DNA of 64,000 nt. Source: Petrosia ficiformis. Taxonomy: Eukaryota; Porifera; Demospongiae; Haplosclerida; Petrosiidae. Every line of letters begins with the position of its first letter. The first letter of the stretch is position 1. Shown here piece after piece: positions 9,801-17,169 of the stretch. Under the pieces are notes generated by a model. It saw only the letters and a program-made list of their open reading frames with translations. It was not told the origin of the DNA and did no database searches. A program made the position numbers and the translations under genes. The DNA lies in the NCBI GenBank assembly GCA_947044365.1, contig OX345636.1, positions 9,568,001 to 9,632,000 on the forward strand, written 5' to 3'.

Positions 9801-12729
9801 AGTTATACTTCCTCAAAATAGTACTAATCCCTTCTTATATTTGTACACAACCTTTAATGTCTTGCATTTGGTATGAATCCCTTCTTAATGGTGTTTGTAG
9901 CATGATAGCGCTAAATATCAAAAGGCTGACATTGCCAACTTACAACATCTGGCATAACTACGGCAACCTCAATGCATAACCATAGCTGCCACATCTCAGA
10001 AAGGGATACTCCACACAACAAGGATACTATTTATTATGTTTCATTTCCATGCTACAAAACAGTTATAGCATATCTCCTCATGCACACAAGGAATATGTTG
10101 TCACAGTGATTACCTGACACCCTTGGGCCTGTGTCATCACAGTAACCAGGTTGCACTTGGAATTATGCTATAACTAGTACATATTATGTCTTGCATTCTA
10201 TAAAATTAAACCAATAACCATGTACGTGTATATATACCTACTTATATTTATGTAGTTTTATGTGTAATAAATAGTATAATGTCCTCAAGTTGATCCATTC
10301 TTGTTTTTTAGCTTGCACAGATTTTACAGCTGGCAAAGTACCACAATGGTTAATTCCTGTTTCTCATTACTACTTCCCTCCATTTATAAGAGTCATGAAC
10401 AGCTTTTCCAAATATAAGAAAGCTAGTAGTACTTGGTACAGCCCACCATTCCAAACACAACCAGATGGCTACAAATTACAATTACAAGTAGTTGCTGATG
10501 GCTCTGGTCATGGCAAAGGAACACATGTTTCTGTGCGTGTTCACCTAATGAAAGGTGAGAATGATGCAAAGTTGGAATGGCCTTTCAAAGGTCAGATTGT
10601 CGTTCGTCTTCTTAACTGGAGAGAAGATAAGCACTACATAGAAAAGGTTATTAATTTCAGTGACGATGATCCACTACAGTCATGCAGTAGAGTGATCGAA
10701 GGAGAAGAAGCTTCTATTGGCTTAGGATATGATCGATTTGTTTCCCATGCTGATTTAGACCACAGTCCTGAAGAGAACACAGAATATCTGTGTGACGACA
10801 TGTTATGTTTCCAAGTGTATAAAATCACCTTGCAGTCAGGTTAGAAGTTACTGTATATTTACTCACTAATATTAACAAATCAAACTGTAGCCTAGTATTC
10901 CATCTGCTGACAAACAACTTAACCAAAGTGTATATAGTGTACACTGCAAAATAGAATTGTTAAAATATCAAATGTATTGGTTAGTGCAGTTGCAAGGATT
11001 TAACAATTAGTTGGTTGTTCAGGATAAATACATCTAACACCATAGCTTCTTTGTACTAATTATCTTAAGGATAAATGTACCAACTATAATCAATTATCAT
11101 ACCTAATATCTCATTTTAGATGGTCAGAGAAGGTTTGAAAACCTACAATGATTTAATTATATATTTATTTTACTCTATTAGACAAGATAGGAAAATTGAA
11201 AATTACGGATTATAATTATATGTATATCCATAACAACCTACACAACAAATTAAATTACAATTTCCACTATTCCTTGCAACTGTGCCAACCAATAAATTAG
11301 CTATTTTAACAATTTAATTTTTGCAGAGTGTAATCAATCACCCACTAGCACAAATTAGTATACATTATCTATCAACTTTTAACAAACTTATTCTCCCTGA
11401 AAAAGGGTGTTTTAATTTTTTAGCTGTCATCTCAACATTAATTAGTTATTGAATCTCATTTATTGTACTTTAATTTAAATCATTTATCAAAAGTCAGATG
11501 TGTATCTACATGTAATTAGTTTTGTCTACAGTCGCAGATTGCATGTTTCAGTATAATACATCTGACATTATCAATTTAACATAATTATACTTTCGGCATA
11601 CATGTATATAGCTCGACTACTGGACATTTTGACCTATACAAGTACCTGTATGTTTACCACTCTTGTCCTGCTCCCCATATACTTTGTATACTGTTCAGTT
11701 CTCTATTTACCAGACATTTACTAGATTTATTGGACATTGTCCTACTTGACTGGCTGTTTCCATACCACTGTGCATGCTGTATATACCAGACCCTCTCCTT
11801 TGTGGAGACTATATAGTCAATGTGTGGAATGATAGTATTTTTTGCATAAGAACATTAAATGTTAATCATGAAAGCAAGAAGAAGCAAAGAAGATGAGAGA
11901 GATTATACTTTGGCTTTTGAAGATGTATTTTTGGTGACTTTTTATCACATCTGCTGTAGTATTGAGTGTAGTGTTATCTCTCTAGTCTTGAATAGGATAA
12001 CCAAGTGAAAGAATAAATAATAAATGAATACATAAGTCATCAATATATCAGTAGTATTATATTTATAATTATGGTAAGTGATATGATACTATGCTAGTAT
12101 AAACCGTTATTATAATGTACTCATGTAGTCAGCAGTTACACATACTATATAGAACAACACACTATCCTGAATGATGATTTATTCATAATGTTTGTTTTTA
12201 TACTTTAGGTCCTGAAGTACCAAGTTGGTATATTACTCCAGTATCTGCATCTCCCTATCTCCTCCCTCCATGTACACTATCCATGTTTAACTTCTCTGAG
12301 TTTAAAAGAGTTAGTGATGACTGGTATAGTACTCCATTTTATACCGGACCTGATGGATACAAGCTACTGATGGAAGCATGCCCTAATGGTTTCGGGAGTG
12401 GTAAAGGTACACATGTTTCTGTGTATGTTCACCTCATGAAAGGTGAATATGATCACATGTTAACATGGCCCTTTAAGTGTGATATTACCATTAAATTACT
12501 TAATTGGAGGGAGGATAAGGGACATGTGAAAAACACTATTCACTTCGATGATAAAATTGATATAAAGCATCGAGACAGAGTAATGGAAGGAGACACAGCT
12601 CCTGGATGGGGTATTGGACAGTTCATACCACATGACGATTTATTTCATAATACTACTAATAATACTGAATATGTTAACAATGATATAGTGTGTTTTGTAA
12701 TATCCAAAGTTATTGTATATTCCAAATAA
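1557..12729 (+). CDS. Death-fold-like/RING/TRAF zinc finger/coiled coil/double MATH protein, copy 1 (six exons, 981 aa)
   Basis: Six exons (1557-1902, 3470-4344, 5511-5684, 8980-9481, 10312-10839, 12209-12729) join with matching phases (1,0,0,1,1) into 2946 nt, exactly 982 codons with the stop. Domain order: CARD/death-fold-like helices (1-115), an unnamed helix-rich region (116-407), RING (about 440-480), two TRAF-type zinc fingers (about 490-556), coiled coil (about 562-632), MATH/TRAF-C 1 (633-808) and MATH 2 (809-981). There is no signal peptide or membrane segment, so it is probably cytosolic. TRAFs are trimeric E3 ligase adaptors that connect immune receptors to NF-kB and MAPK signalling; a built-in death-fold domain could let this protein join death-fold signalling assemblies directly, which is inference. 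Copies 2 and 3 follow in tandem. Exon joins are my reading of splice sites without transcript support; an extra small exon could be missed. Confidence 0.82.
1939..2258. mobile_element. MITE family A (hAT-like), inside copy 1 intron 1
   Basis: Terminal inverted repeats of about 40 bp (GAGTGCCGTTTGTGTCAAAA at the left, its complement at the right) enclose about 320 bp of non-coding DNA that includes a GC-rich hairpin near 2025-2090. Direct repeats TGGCTGTA (1931-1938) and TGGCTGCA (2259-2266) flank it, an 8-bp target duplication with one mismatch, which suggests hAT-type mobilisation. A second copy at 37349-40513 is split by the IS3EU-like element, and a relic of one end lies near 19140. Confidence 0.65.
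2266..3400. mobile_element. MITE family C copy, broken by nested insertions
   Basis: Begins with CATCCCTATAATTG (2272) and ends near the CATATCTTGTT motif (about 3398), matching the better preserved copies at 6745-7225 and 48640-49690. The shared body includes the stretch from the GTCAATTAATGG motif near 2735 to the AGTCAGCCATGATTA motif near 3325. About 360 bp (2295-2655) do not match the other copies, and MITE-B sits at 2834-3235. It lies directly before the host intron remnant that precedes exon 2. Confidence 0.55.
2834..3235. mobile_element. MITE family B, TA target, nested in MITE-C
   Basis: Inverted termini CACTGCAAAAATAAAATTG and its counterpart ending in TTTTTACAGTG enclose 402 bp. 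TA dinucleotides flank both sides (2832-2833 and 3236-3237). The unoccupied site is visible in the related MITE-C copy at 7023-7040, where CCTAAAGTTCT is uninterrupted. A TA target points to a Tc1/mariner-like or similar mobiliser. A second copy is at 10942-11340. Confidence 0.75.
3470..4344 (+). CDS. Copy 1 exon 2: unnamed helix-rich region between death-fold and RING
   Basis: Acceptor CCATTTAG before 3470 and donor AAAG|GTTAGT give 875 nt, phase 1 in and phase 0 out. The 292 residues begin with an acidic and leucine-rich helical stretch, continue with helices around the FLISRNIIGYLNYQLIKAF motif, then change to a mixed segment with a PKFTVQ strand, a W-x-E-x-L helix and a strand-rich LIVVSLEKKCIVLSYAV motif, and end in a charged linker. 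I do not recognise a named family. From memory, blocks of this sort occur beside death-fold domains in uncharacterised invertebrate proteins, but that is an impression only. The C-terminal third is also kept in copy 2 (16810-17169). Confidence 0.7.
5511..5684 (+). CDS. Copy 1 exon 3: first half of the RING finger
   Basis: Acceptor CTATATAG before 5511 and donor TCAG|GTATGT give 174 nt, phase 0 on both sides, 58 residues. It carries the CPVC knuckle followed by RDPHLLSCCGALICQ; the remaining RING cysteines (ICIQ and CPRC) are on exon 4. In classical C3HC4 RINGs of TRAF proteins the third cysteine is followed by G-H; here the histidine position is alanine (about residue 461). The same exon is 174 nt in copies 2 and 3. 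Upstream in the exon is a CTPVC motif of unknown role. Confidence 0.8.
6302..6371. repeat. 70-bp near-perfect inverted repeat
   Basis: The arms meet in the middle of ACACATTATAATGTGT and extend outwards through TCTTGGTGTTTAATAC / GTATTAAACACCAAGA to GGCTCCTAT / ATAGGAGCC, with only a few unpaired bases near the ends. Copy 3 has only one degraded arm of this structure (about 34890-34950). Confidence 0.7.
6745..7225. mobile_element. MITE family C copy
   Basis: Inverted ends CATCCCTATAATTGCTTT (6759) and AAGCAATCATAGGGATG (ending 7197) enclose about 440 bp; shared sequence reaches a little beyond both ends (GGCCCGTAGGGC on the left, TTTTTTTCTCTATATACA on the right). A (TA)n run lies at 6790-6833. 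Related copies: 2266-3400, about 48640-48960 and, inverted, 49285-49690, plus a diverged end near 21015. This copy lacks the MITE-B insertion and so serves as its empty site. Confidence 0.65.
8117..8704. mobile_element. piggyBac-type MITE (TTAA target duplication)
   Basis: Terminal inverted repeats CCCTTAGAGCACTG and, at the right end, the complement of CCCTTAGAGGACTG (13 of 14 match) are flanked by TTAA at 8113-8116 and 8705-8708. TTAA targets with CCCTT-type ends are typical of piggyBac elements. The 588-bp interior has no transposase; the open frame at 8445-8708 runs through the terminal repeat and is not a gene. Confidence 0.8.
8980..9481 (+). CDS. Copy 1 exon 4: second half of RING, TRAF zinc fingers, coiled coil
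   Basis: Acceptor TCTATTAG and donor GCAAG|GTATAA give 502 nt (phase 0 in, 1 out). The exon starts with ICIQ and CPRC, completing the RING. It continues with two TRAF-type fingers: RCVNHECKWKG with its downstream H and C, then LCQYGCGKYYYR with H and DECP. The last 70 residues are rich in E, K, Q and L with heptad spacing and should form the coiled coil that trimerises TRAF proteins. Copies 2 (22957-23425) and 3 (36199-36653) are clear relatives; copy 1 has about ten extra coiled-coil residues. Confidence 0.88.
10312..10839 (+). CDS. Copy 1 exon 5: MATH/TRAF-C domain 1
   Basis: Acceptor TTTTTTAG and donor GTCAG|GTTAGA, 528 nt, phase 1 on both sides. The roughly 175 residues contain TRAF-C hallmarks: WYSPPFQTQPDGYKLQL, then a G-rich turn and GTHVSVRVHLMKGE, then LEWPF and LLNWREDK. 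MATH domains bind short peptide motifs in receptors or adaptors. The equivalent exon of copy 2 (27350-27841) is 12 codons shorter, lacking the loop around CSRVIEGEE. Copy 3 has lost this exon. Confidence 0.9.
10942..11340. mobile_element. MITE family B, TA target
   Basis: Ends CACTGCAAAATAGAATTG and TTAATTTTTGCAGAGTG are inverted relative to each other and flanked by TA (10940-10941 and 11341-11342). At 399 bp it matches the copy at 2834-3235 in length and subterminal sequence (GTGCAGTTGCAAGG / CCTTGCAACTGTGC). It lies in the intron between the two MATH exons. Confidence 0.75.
12209..12729 (+). CDS. Copy 1 exon 6: MATH/TRAF-C domain 2 and stop
   Basis: Acceptor ATACTTTAG before 12209, phase 1 in, stop TAA at 12727-12729; 173 residues plus the stop. 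It is similar to MATH 1: SDDWYSTPFYTGPDGYKL, GTHVSVYVHLMKGEYD, LTWPF and LLNWREDKGH. The two MATH domains therefore arose by internal exon duplication before the gene itself was duplicated, since copies 2 and 3 carry the same second domain (28525-29048 and 41066-41482). Confidence 0.9.
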
Positions 12730-12730
12730 A
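12725..12730 (+). promoter_or_regulatory. AATAAA polyadenylation signal overlapping the stop codon
   Basis: The final codons AAA TAA plus the next A create AATAAA across the stop. The same overlap exists at the ends of copy 2 (29044-29049) and copy 3 (near 41477-41482). If used, the transcript would have almost no 3' untranslated region. Confidence 0.4.
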
Positions 12731-13426
12731 CTGCTGTTTAAATAATTTGTTTTGTACTCAATAATAATTATTTATAATGTTTTACATTACTTTGAGTTTT
12801 ATATATAATTATATACTATAGCTAACAGCAACATCAAAGTGTGTTATATACGCGATATACAGCCAACCACTGATATAAGACCTATAATGATATTCATAAT
12901 AGATTGCATCAGTCAGGTTGTATATATAGTATGACTTCTCAGTGTGTATCAGCAATATCAGCCCTTCACCCTTTGATCTGATACACACCTCGAAGCCATG
13001 TTATATATATTACATACATTTCAAAATAGAAAACCCTTTCAATACAATAATTACATTAGACTATGATAAATGATTTTAGTGTGTAATTTAATTATGAAAA
13101 CATTTCTTCTGAACCCAAAATATTGACTGAAAATAAAATAGCAACTCAAATAAACAATATTCAGTCATTTTGTATAAGAAGCTATTGGTATCAGGAAGAA
13201 CAGTCATTAGATACCGAATGGAAGTGGCTTCCTGTGCAAATGGACAATACAGAAACAGCAAGCATTTACTGTAAACAAAGTTTTTGATGAAAAAGTGCTT
13301 CCTCCACAAATTGCTGTTTTTTTTGTGAGAATATTTTTTTTATCTGAACCAAATTAATAGCTAATAATTATTATTAAACTTATTTTTAATTGACCCTCCC
13401 CCTTTGTGATTGGGAGGGTTTAGTAT

Positions 13427-13604
13427 CCCTTTCAGTTTTTTAATGTTGTAATTTTACAACATCCTGTCAGAGAGGAAGTGTATCCAACTTAATAGAATAT
13501 TGAATTCAAACTGCAATTCACGGGATCTTGGATGTACCACGCCCCAAATTATTAATGTCCACCCTTTGATGTTACTTTGAAGTTAGCTTAGGGTACTTAA
13601 AAAA
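13427..13604. repeat. Direct repeat, left member of a pair
   Basis: About 178 bp starting CCCTTTCAGTTTTTTAATG and ending AGGGTACTTAAAA. An almost identical copy is at 14257-14534 in the same direction, which carries about 105 extra bp (14383-14485). The 650 bp between them hold a degenerate minisatellite. The arrangement resembles a small terminal-repeat element, but the ends are not TG...CA and no primer site is evident. Confidence 0.6.
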
Positions 13605-13824
13605 ATTTGTAGCAGTGACTGCTACACAAAGGAACTCTCCCATGAAAAAGGGACTTGTTTTTATGTTATTAACTAAGTGTCCATTATTGGCCAATTTTCA
13701 TTTTATTTAGTTACAGTTATTGCAGTAGACTTGTAATTTGGTTACAGTTTAATTACCTAGAAGTCAGAATGCCTTACTAAAAGGGGTTGTAATTATAGTT
13801 GTCTCCTAAAACAACACTGCCGTA

Positions 13825-13965
13825 AACCTTCGTCCCCAAAACCAAAACCCTAACCCTAAATCCTCGTCCCTAGCTCAGAGCGTTTGTCCCGAAGCTCTAC
13901 CTCAGAGCCCTTGTTCCAAAACTCTAGCCCTGAGTTCTTGTCCCAAAGCCCCTGCTCCGTTGTTA
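13825..13965. repeat. Degenerate minisatellite with telomere-like CCCTAACCCTAAA
   Basis: Five or six diverged units of about 22-27 bp, each with a CTTGTCCC/TCGTCCC start and an AAGCTCTAGCCC-like centre. One unit contains CCCTAACCCTAAA. It looks like a decayed tandem array, not a telomere, because the motif occurs only about twice. Confidence 0.45.
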
Positions 13966-14256
13966 GGAAAGCCTCTCATGAATATTCATGAGTTAAATTA
14001 GGTAGTATGTCTTTTTTTAGTGCAATTTTAATGAATTTTTATGGAAATGATTACAATTATAGCACAATTTTCTTTCTGTTCACAGGTTTGTCTTGGTTGT
14101 CTTTTTCACATCCCGGTGGGAGGAAATGTCAGTTCTGACGTTAGTGCACAACTTTTTTTTTGTATTTGTGGTTGTATACCACTGCCGGTTCTTCAGAGAA
14201 CGCCAAGAAGTCAAAAGATTCACCTTTGAAATTAACAAGTAATTGTTGGTATATAA

Positions 14257-14534
14257 CCCTTTCAGTTTTTTAATGTTGTAATTTTACAACATCCTGTCAG
14301 AGAGGAAGTGTATCCAACTTAATAGAATACTGAATTCAAACTGCAATTCACGGGATCTTGGATGTACCACGCCCCAAATTACTGTAGATTACGAGAGTAT
14401 GCCAATGTGGTGGCGGCATGTCGGCATTCCATTGTCAAAACGCCCACGCTTTGTTGGATGTGGTCGGGCGGTGCTTTGATTCAAGTGTCCACCCTTTGAT
14501 GTTACTTTGAAGTTAGCTTAGGGTACTTAAAAAA
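14257..14534. repeat. Direct repeat, right member, with 105-bp extra segment
   Basis: Same sequence as 13427-13604 apart from a segment after the CGCCCCAAATTA motif that includes a GC-rich stretch (CGGCATGTCGGCATTCC). The left copy reads straight from CCCCAAATTA to TGTCCACCCTTTG. Either the extra segment was inserted here or it was deleted from the left copy. Confidence 0.6.
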
Positions 14535-14828
14535 CTTTAAAAAATAAATAAATAAAGTAAAAGGAGATCAGAAGGGGATGTTGATGTATGTGTGATGTAT
14601 AGACTTGCTTTCTAGCTGGTTCTAGTGAGAGAGAAAGGGATGTTGGGAGAATAAGTGAAAAATACCGTTCGCTTGCAGACTGGAGTGGATGCTGTGCTTG
14701 CAGTAATTGGTAAGCAAGGTTGAGGTGAGTGTTAGATTGCTCCAGGAGGTCCAGAAAGTTGCAAAGAAGCTGCATTTGTGATGCTGAGCCACACCTCACA
14801 ATTATATGCTTGATCAAGGTGGGTGTGG

Positions 14829-15041
14829 TTATAATAATTTCGAATATGTCTCTGTTGCAAAACTGAAAGAGGTATGCAAGCATGCACGTACGTGCACATA
14901 CCTGTAGGTGGAGCTAGGTAGCTCTCTATCTTGCATCAATGGTGATATAGTAGCAACCATTACATCGATTGTTTTTGGTTTGAAGTGTTTCTTGGCTAGC
15001 GACAGCCATGAAACAGGATCACTTGTATTTTGTATGTCCAT
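14829..15041 (-). CDS. Possible small gene or exon of unknown function
   Basis: Read on the minus strand, an ATG at 15041 opens 47 codons (MDIQNTSDPVSWLSLAKKHF...) that end at a plausible donor CTACAG|GTATGT near 14901. A possible acceptor CTCTTTCAG follows, and beyond it the frame down to 14527 includes a leucine-rich helical stretch, but the phases of these two pieces do not agree without another acceptor. I do not recognise the protein. It may be an isolated exon, a relic or chance. Confidence 0.25.
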   Translation of the reverse strand: MDIQNTSDPVSWLSLAKKHFKPKTIDVMVATISPLMQDRELPSSTYRYVHVRACLHTSFSFATETYSKLL

Positions 15042-15164
15042 ATTTACTCTCGTTATTGCCCTCGTTTCATTTTAAAAAGTTTTTTTCCTTGTATAATTTG
15101 AAGTGTGCCAGTACCCCTTTTGAAATGTCAATGTTTTTATTTTAAAAATTGCTAACACACAGAC

Positions 15165-15235
15165 ACACAGACACACAGACAAAACGATTACCGTACCCTT
15201 CCGCCTACGCTACGCAGCGAGGGTAATAACCAGTT
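15165..15235. repeat. Dispersed repeat end (ACAGACAAAACGATTACC motif)
   Basis: A CACACAGA run followed by CGATTACCGTACCC, a CGCCTACGC segment and GAGGGTAATAAC. A second occurrence at 37285-37340 (AACCGATTACTATAACCC...GGGTTAATAAC) shows it is a repeat family. The inverted GGTAAT/ATTACC ends suggest a short hairpin-forming element or the end of a longer one. Confidence 0.4.
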
Positions 15236-15359
15236 TTATTGTAAAAATAATGGGTGTGACTAACATTCCTCAACACGTGTGCGTGTAAATTCTTACGTAT
15301 CTAAACTGAGATGTCCAAAAGGAAAACTGCATCTCTTCTGAGGTAGTCTTTCTATTAAA

Positions 15360-15584
15360 ATGATGCTTTTAGCTCCTGCTACTAATGCCGTTAGTGAGAG
15401 GTCATGTTCAGCTCCCAGGAGAACGAAGACTTGGCTTAGAATAACAATGAGCCAGGAGAGATTGAATCACTGTTTAATGCTCCATGTTCACAAATTATTG
15501 ACGGATGAATTGAACTTGTCAATAGCTGAAGAATTCATGTCTGTAAACGAAAGTAGACTACGCACCTTCGGACTCTTCTCTTAA
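15360..15584 (+). pseudogene. hAT transposase C-terminal dimerisation domain, fragment
   Basis: The 74-residue frame matches the hAT dimerisation region: PATNAVSERSCSAPRRTKTW, then a MSQERLNHC motif and an LHVHK helix, ending in LFS and a stop. Only the last tenth of a hAT transposase is present, with no ATG-linked upstream domain and no terminal repeats that I can assign. It lies between copies 1 and 2 of the TRAF-like gene and is a dead remnant. Confidence 0.75.
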
Positions 15585-16045
15585 TATTGAATTAATTGAC
15601 CACACTTCTCGTGAATACATAGTTAGTCACAAAATGTTTCCGCGCGCATGCACTGCTTTCTGCCCTACCTACTTGTTTTTGCCCCTGAATGCAAGATGAA
15701 GTACGTAAGCGTGTTGCCTCAGATCAGAGAATTCTTTTTGCCTCTGTCTTGTTTTGCTCTTGTATGTGAAATTTAACAACTGTTCATAACTATTTGTATC
15801 CAATTACCAAGCTATTTGACAATTAAAAACTTAAATTTACAGGTAGACTTACTAATTGAAGGCCCGGTGTCAGGGTTAAATAGAGACCCCTTGAATTTGG
15901 GATCCCCATCCATAAATCCCTAGAGAAATAGGGACTGGGGTTATTAATTAGCTAGTGATATATGTATCCTGGATTACAAAAACCCTCGAGAAATTGGGAT
16001 CCCCACAGTGAACTAGGGTCCCCCATTGCATGAATAATTTTTATT

Positions 16046-16139
16046 ATTTTTATTAAACAAAGTGAACTTATGTTTTATAACAAGAAGTATATATATTTTT
16101 ATTAAACAAAGTGAACTTATGTTTTATAACAAGAAGTAA
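16046..16139. repeat. Tandem duplication of about 49 bp
   Basis: ATTTTTATTAAACAAAGTG...ATAACAAGAAGTA occurs twice, head to tail, just upstream of copy 2 exon 1. The second unit runs into the region that gives the extended N-terminus of the open frame at 16224. Confidence 0.7.
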
Positions 16140-16274
16140 CTCGAAGCTTCATAGCAGTCCATCCCCGCTGTTTGACATTTACGCTGGGGCCGATAGGCAT
16201 GAGCGCTGTTCCTGACAAACAAGGTGGTCCCAAAATCACGCTTACACCGGCAGCAGGGTGTGACGACGTTTATT

Positions 16275-17169
16275 ATGGCAGCCAAAACATTTAGAAACTC
16301 CAAATCAAGAGCAGGTGACATTTTGGTAACTCATCATGATGATCTTTGCAAAGCTTTGACCGTTTCTGAAACTACTCTGTTTTCACTTACTAGAAAGCTA
16401 TACTCACAACGAATACTTGACTTTCGTACAAAGTCTGAAATAACATCAAAGGGAGGGTATAAAGGAGCAAATACTCTAATGGACTATTTAGAGATGAGGG
16501 TTGATCATAATTCAGACATGCTGTATAATGTGCTACAAGCTATGCGAGAACTGGAAGCTCTGAAGGATATCATTAAGAATATGGGAAGGAGAAGACATAG
16601 AAATATCAACAGGTCACTGTGTGTATATCAATATATTTAAGGCATGTCTGCAACATTTAGTGATAATGTTATACGCAATACTTTACTATCCATTTAGATT
16701 CTTCAGTGATGAGTGTGACAGAGGAAGTTGACAAACTCGATCCAGTTGTAGAAGCAGAAAAGTTAAAACAAGAGTTCGAAGATTTGGGATCCCCATCCAT
16801 AAATCTCACTTGATTGTTGTTGGCTTAAAGAAGAAGTGCATTATCCTCACATATGCTGTTCTTCCATTCTTCATCTCTTCTGTTGTTGAAGATTTGGAAA
16901 ATCCCTCTGTCATAAAACAACTGGAGATCGAAGGTGTTAGAGTGGATCCGGAGCTATCTTCTGACCTATTGAAATCAGAGAAGCAGGATGACAGATGGCT
17001 TGTCATGAAAGAGCTTGAGGTGGAAAAACTTGCTGGAAAGAAAGAAATGCCTTCAAAAAATGGAGAAGATAATACATCACATGAAGAGCGAGATACAATT
17101 CACAAAAGTGGTAATTCAGATGATCTACAGGATATCAAATATGAACCATTATCTAAAAAGGTGCCTGAG
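16275..17169 (+). pseudogene. Copy 2 exons 1 and 2, disrupted (death-fold-like front end)
   Basis: Exon 1 relic 16275-16612 starts with the same MAAKTFRNSKSRA motif as copy 1, but an 8-nt deletion near 16570 shifts the frame, and 338 nt no longer fit the phase of exon 2. The intron (16613-16697, 85 bp) is ancestral in size. Exon 2 (16698-17169) has lost about 460 bp relative to copy 1; the junction carries the 24-bp filler 16782-16805 and the frame then hits TGA at 16811. After that point the reading frame is open again (16810-17169, phase 0 out, donor CCTGAG|GTTAGT). The death-fold part of copy 2 is therefore dead. Confidence 0.8.

Noticed and set aside
13846..13860. Interstitial telomere repeat (CCCTAACCCTAAA)
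   Set aside because: Only about two units within a degenerate minisatellite; not evidence of a telomere or fusion site.
16224..16274. Upstream ATG giving 17 extra residues before copy 2 exon 1
   Set aside because: The sequence is not shared with copy 1, whose start is the internal MAAKTF methionine, and exon 1 of copy 2 is frameshifted anyway.
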